Of a DNA stretch of 6,008 nt, positions 5,148-6,008 are shown piece after piece (the stretch's first letter is position 1; the number at the start of each line of letters is the position of its first letter). The notes under the pieces were generated by a model. The model saw only the letters and a list, made by a program, of their open reading frames with translations, ran no database searches and was not told where the DNA came from. The DNA lies in the NCBI GenBank assembly GCA_041618535.1, contig JBFKFP010000162.1, forward strand, positions 1-6,008, read 5' to 3'. The translations under genes were made by a program, and so were the position numbers. The DNA comes from SHLJ01 sp041618535 (GTDB lineage Bacteria; Bacteroidota; Bacteroidia; Flavobacteriales; Flavobacteriaceae).

Positions 5148-6008
5148 TTAATTGTTATAAAAGTTCTCCATCGCATTGTTTAGCTCAAGAAGGTCGTTCT
5201 CATCCGGGGTGGGTTTTGCCTTGAGGTGTGCGATCATATTGATTAATTTTTTTACGATTGAATGGTTTTTCCCAGATTTCATGGCAAGAGATTTCATAAA
5301 TCTCTCATCCAAGAGCTGAGTGTCAAGATAGTATACCCTCCTGATATGTTCGAGGAAATAGGTGATCTTTTTATCGATAATGTTCGTGTGGTCCCTGGTC
5401 TCATAGTAAAGGTTGCCAATCGTTTTGGTAAAAGCAACCGTACTGTTTTCATTGGGTTTTAAAACGGGGACGATCCGCTGCTTGCGTTTGGCATTAAAGA
5501 GGATAAAAGCAATTATTGATAACAGTCCCATCAACCAGGCCCACCTTAATGCGGGTTGACTCAGGATATACCGCATTGGGGATTGACTTAAAAAATTTCG
5601 GTTCTTATTCCTGCTATCAAAGAAAATCGTTTCGTCTGAAAGATAGGACAAAACTCCGGCGGCATATTCTTTATTTTTCCCCCTGAGAAGGTAATAATTG
5701 GTAAAGATAACAGGCTGTAAATGCAGATAAAAATAGCCATCGCCATATTCCACCTTTATGAAATTGACCTTCCGTTCCTTATTGAAACGCTGCGTACCGA
5801 GAACAATGGTATTCAATGTGTCCACCTCAGAGAAAAAAATGTTGGTCAATCCCCTTTCAATTCTTGTAGAATCTGCCCGGATACGACTATTGACCAGGTA
5901 AAGATCGGCCTTACCAGTTAGGTTGTAATCCACCTCTAAATTGATATCCAGGCTATCTTTTATGATCTGTGGTAAATAACCGGATGATATAAAAGCATCA
6001 TTTCCATA
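5148..6008 (-). CDS. DUF4350-family membrane protein, C-terminal part (5' end outside window)
   Basis: The frame is open to the right edge, so the last 286 residues are visible and the N-terminus is missing. It matches the DUF4350 proteins found with MoxR/DUF58 in Bacteroidetes. The visible start, YGNDAFISSGYLP, is followed by a mixed alpha/beta region to about residue 150. A single membrane helix (about 154-173, WAWLMGLLSIIAFILF) ends in NAKRKQR. The basic side after the helix puts the first part in the periplasm and the last 110 or so residues in the cytoplasm. That C-terminal part is helical, with LYYETRDHTNIIDKKITYFLEHIRR near its middle. A second membrane helix or signal sequence is expected in the missing N-terminus. 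The in-frame GTG at 5933 is internal, because conserved-looking sequence continues upstream. It is the first visible gene of the operon, 2 nt before moxR, and its cytoplasmic tail could contact the ATPase (inference). Function unknown. Confidence 0.85.
   Translation of the reverse strand, partial: YGNDAFISSGYLPQIIKDSLDINLEVDYNLTGKADLYLVNSRIRADSTRIERGLTNIFFSEVDTLNTIVLGTQRFNKERKVNFIKVEYGDGYFYLHLQPVIFTNYYLLRGKNKEYAAGVLSYLSDETIFFDSRNKNRNFLSQSPMRYILSQPALRWAWLMGLLSIIAFILFNAKRKQRIVPVLKPNENSTVAFTKTIGNLYYETRDHTNIIDKKITYFLEHIRRVYYLDTQLLDERFMKSLAMKSGKNHSIVKKLINMIAHLKAKPTPDENDLLELNNAMENFYNN

Noticed and set aside
5148..5933. Complete 261-aa gene starting at GTG 5933
   Set aside because: The frame stays open for 25 more codons to the window edge, and the periplasmic domain would be cut, so the gene is partial.

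Overview
The window looks like chromosome of a member of the Bacteroidetes, most probably the Flavobacteriaceae. The reasons are the AT-rich intergenic DNA, the near absence of Shine-Dalgarno sequences, a TAnnTTTG-type -7 promoter box in front of dps, and protein families in forms typical of that group (an OxyR/Dps pair, a DUF2141 protein, and a MoxR/DUF58/DUF4350 cluster). The genus cannot be named from the sequence. There are no RNA genes, insertion sequences, CRISPR arrays or signs of recent transfer.

Left part (1-701, + strand): the 3' end of an AIM24/TIGR00266-family gene enters from the left edge. After an AT-rich gap comes a 65-residue hypothetical protein, then a strong intrinsic terminator. 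The T-tract of that terminator also encodes the last codons of the convergent oxyR gene.

Middle (693-2642): oxyR (- strand) and dps (+ strand) are divergent across about 100 bp. This is a peroxide sensor beside an iron-storing DNA-protection ferritin. OxyR keeps the Cys199/Cys208 redox pair at the same residue numbers as in E. coli. Dps keeps the complete ferroxidase ligand set. The shared intergenic region holds a good promoter box for dps and a small AT palindrome where an activator could bind. dps converges on a secreted DUF2141 protein with only 18 bp between the two stop codons.

Right part (2741-6008, - strand): a tightly coupled operon, read right to left, encodes a DUF4350 membrane protein (5' end outside the window), a MoxR AAA+ ATPase and a DUF58 membrane protein. 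The junctions are a 2-nt gap and a 1-nt TAGTG overlap. By family knowledge MoxR ATPases act as chaperone-like partners of von Willebrand A-type proteins. Here DUF58 would be that partner and DUF4350 a membrane-anchored periplasmic subunit. The client of this module is unknown, which makes it the least understood system in the window. No clearly new system was found. The points most worth a second look are the altered metal-site motif in DUF58, the function of the MoxR module, the oxyR-dps control region and the 65-residue protein.
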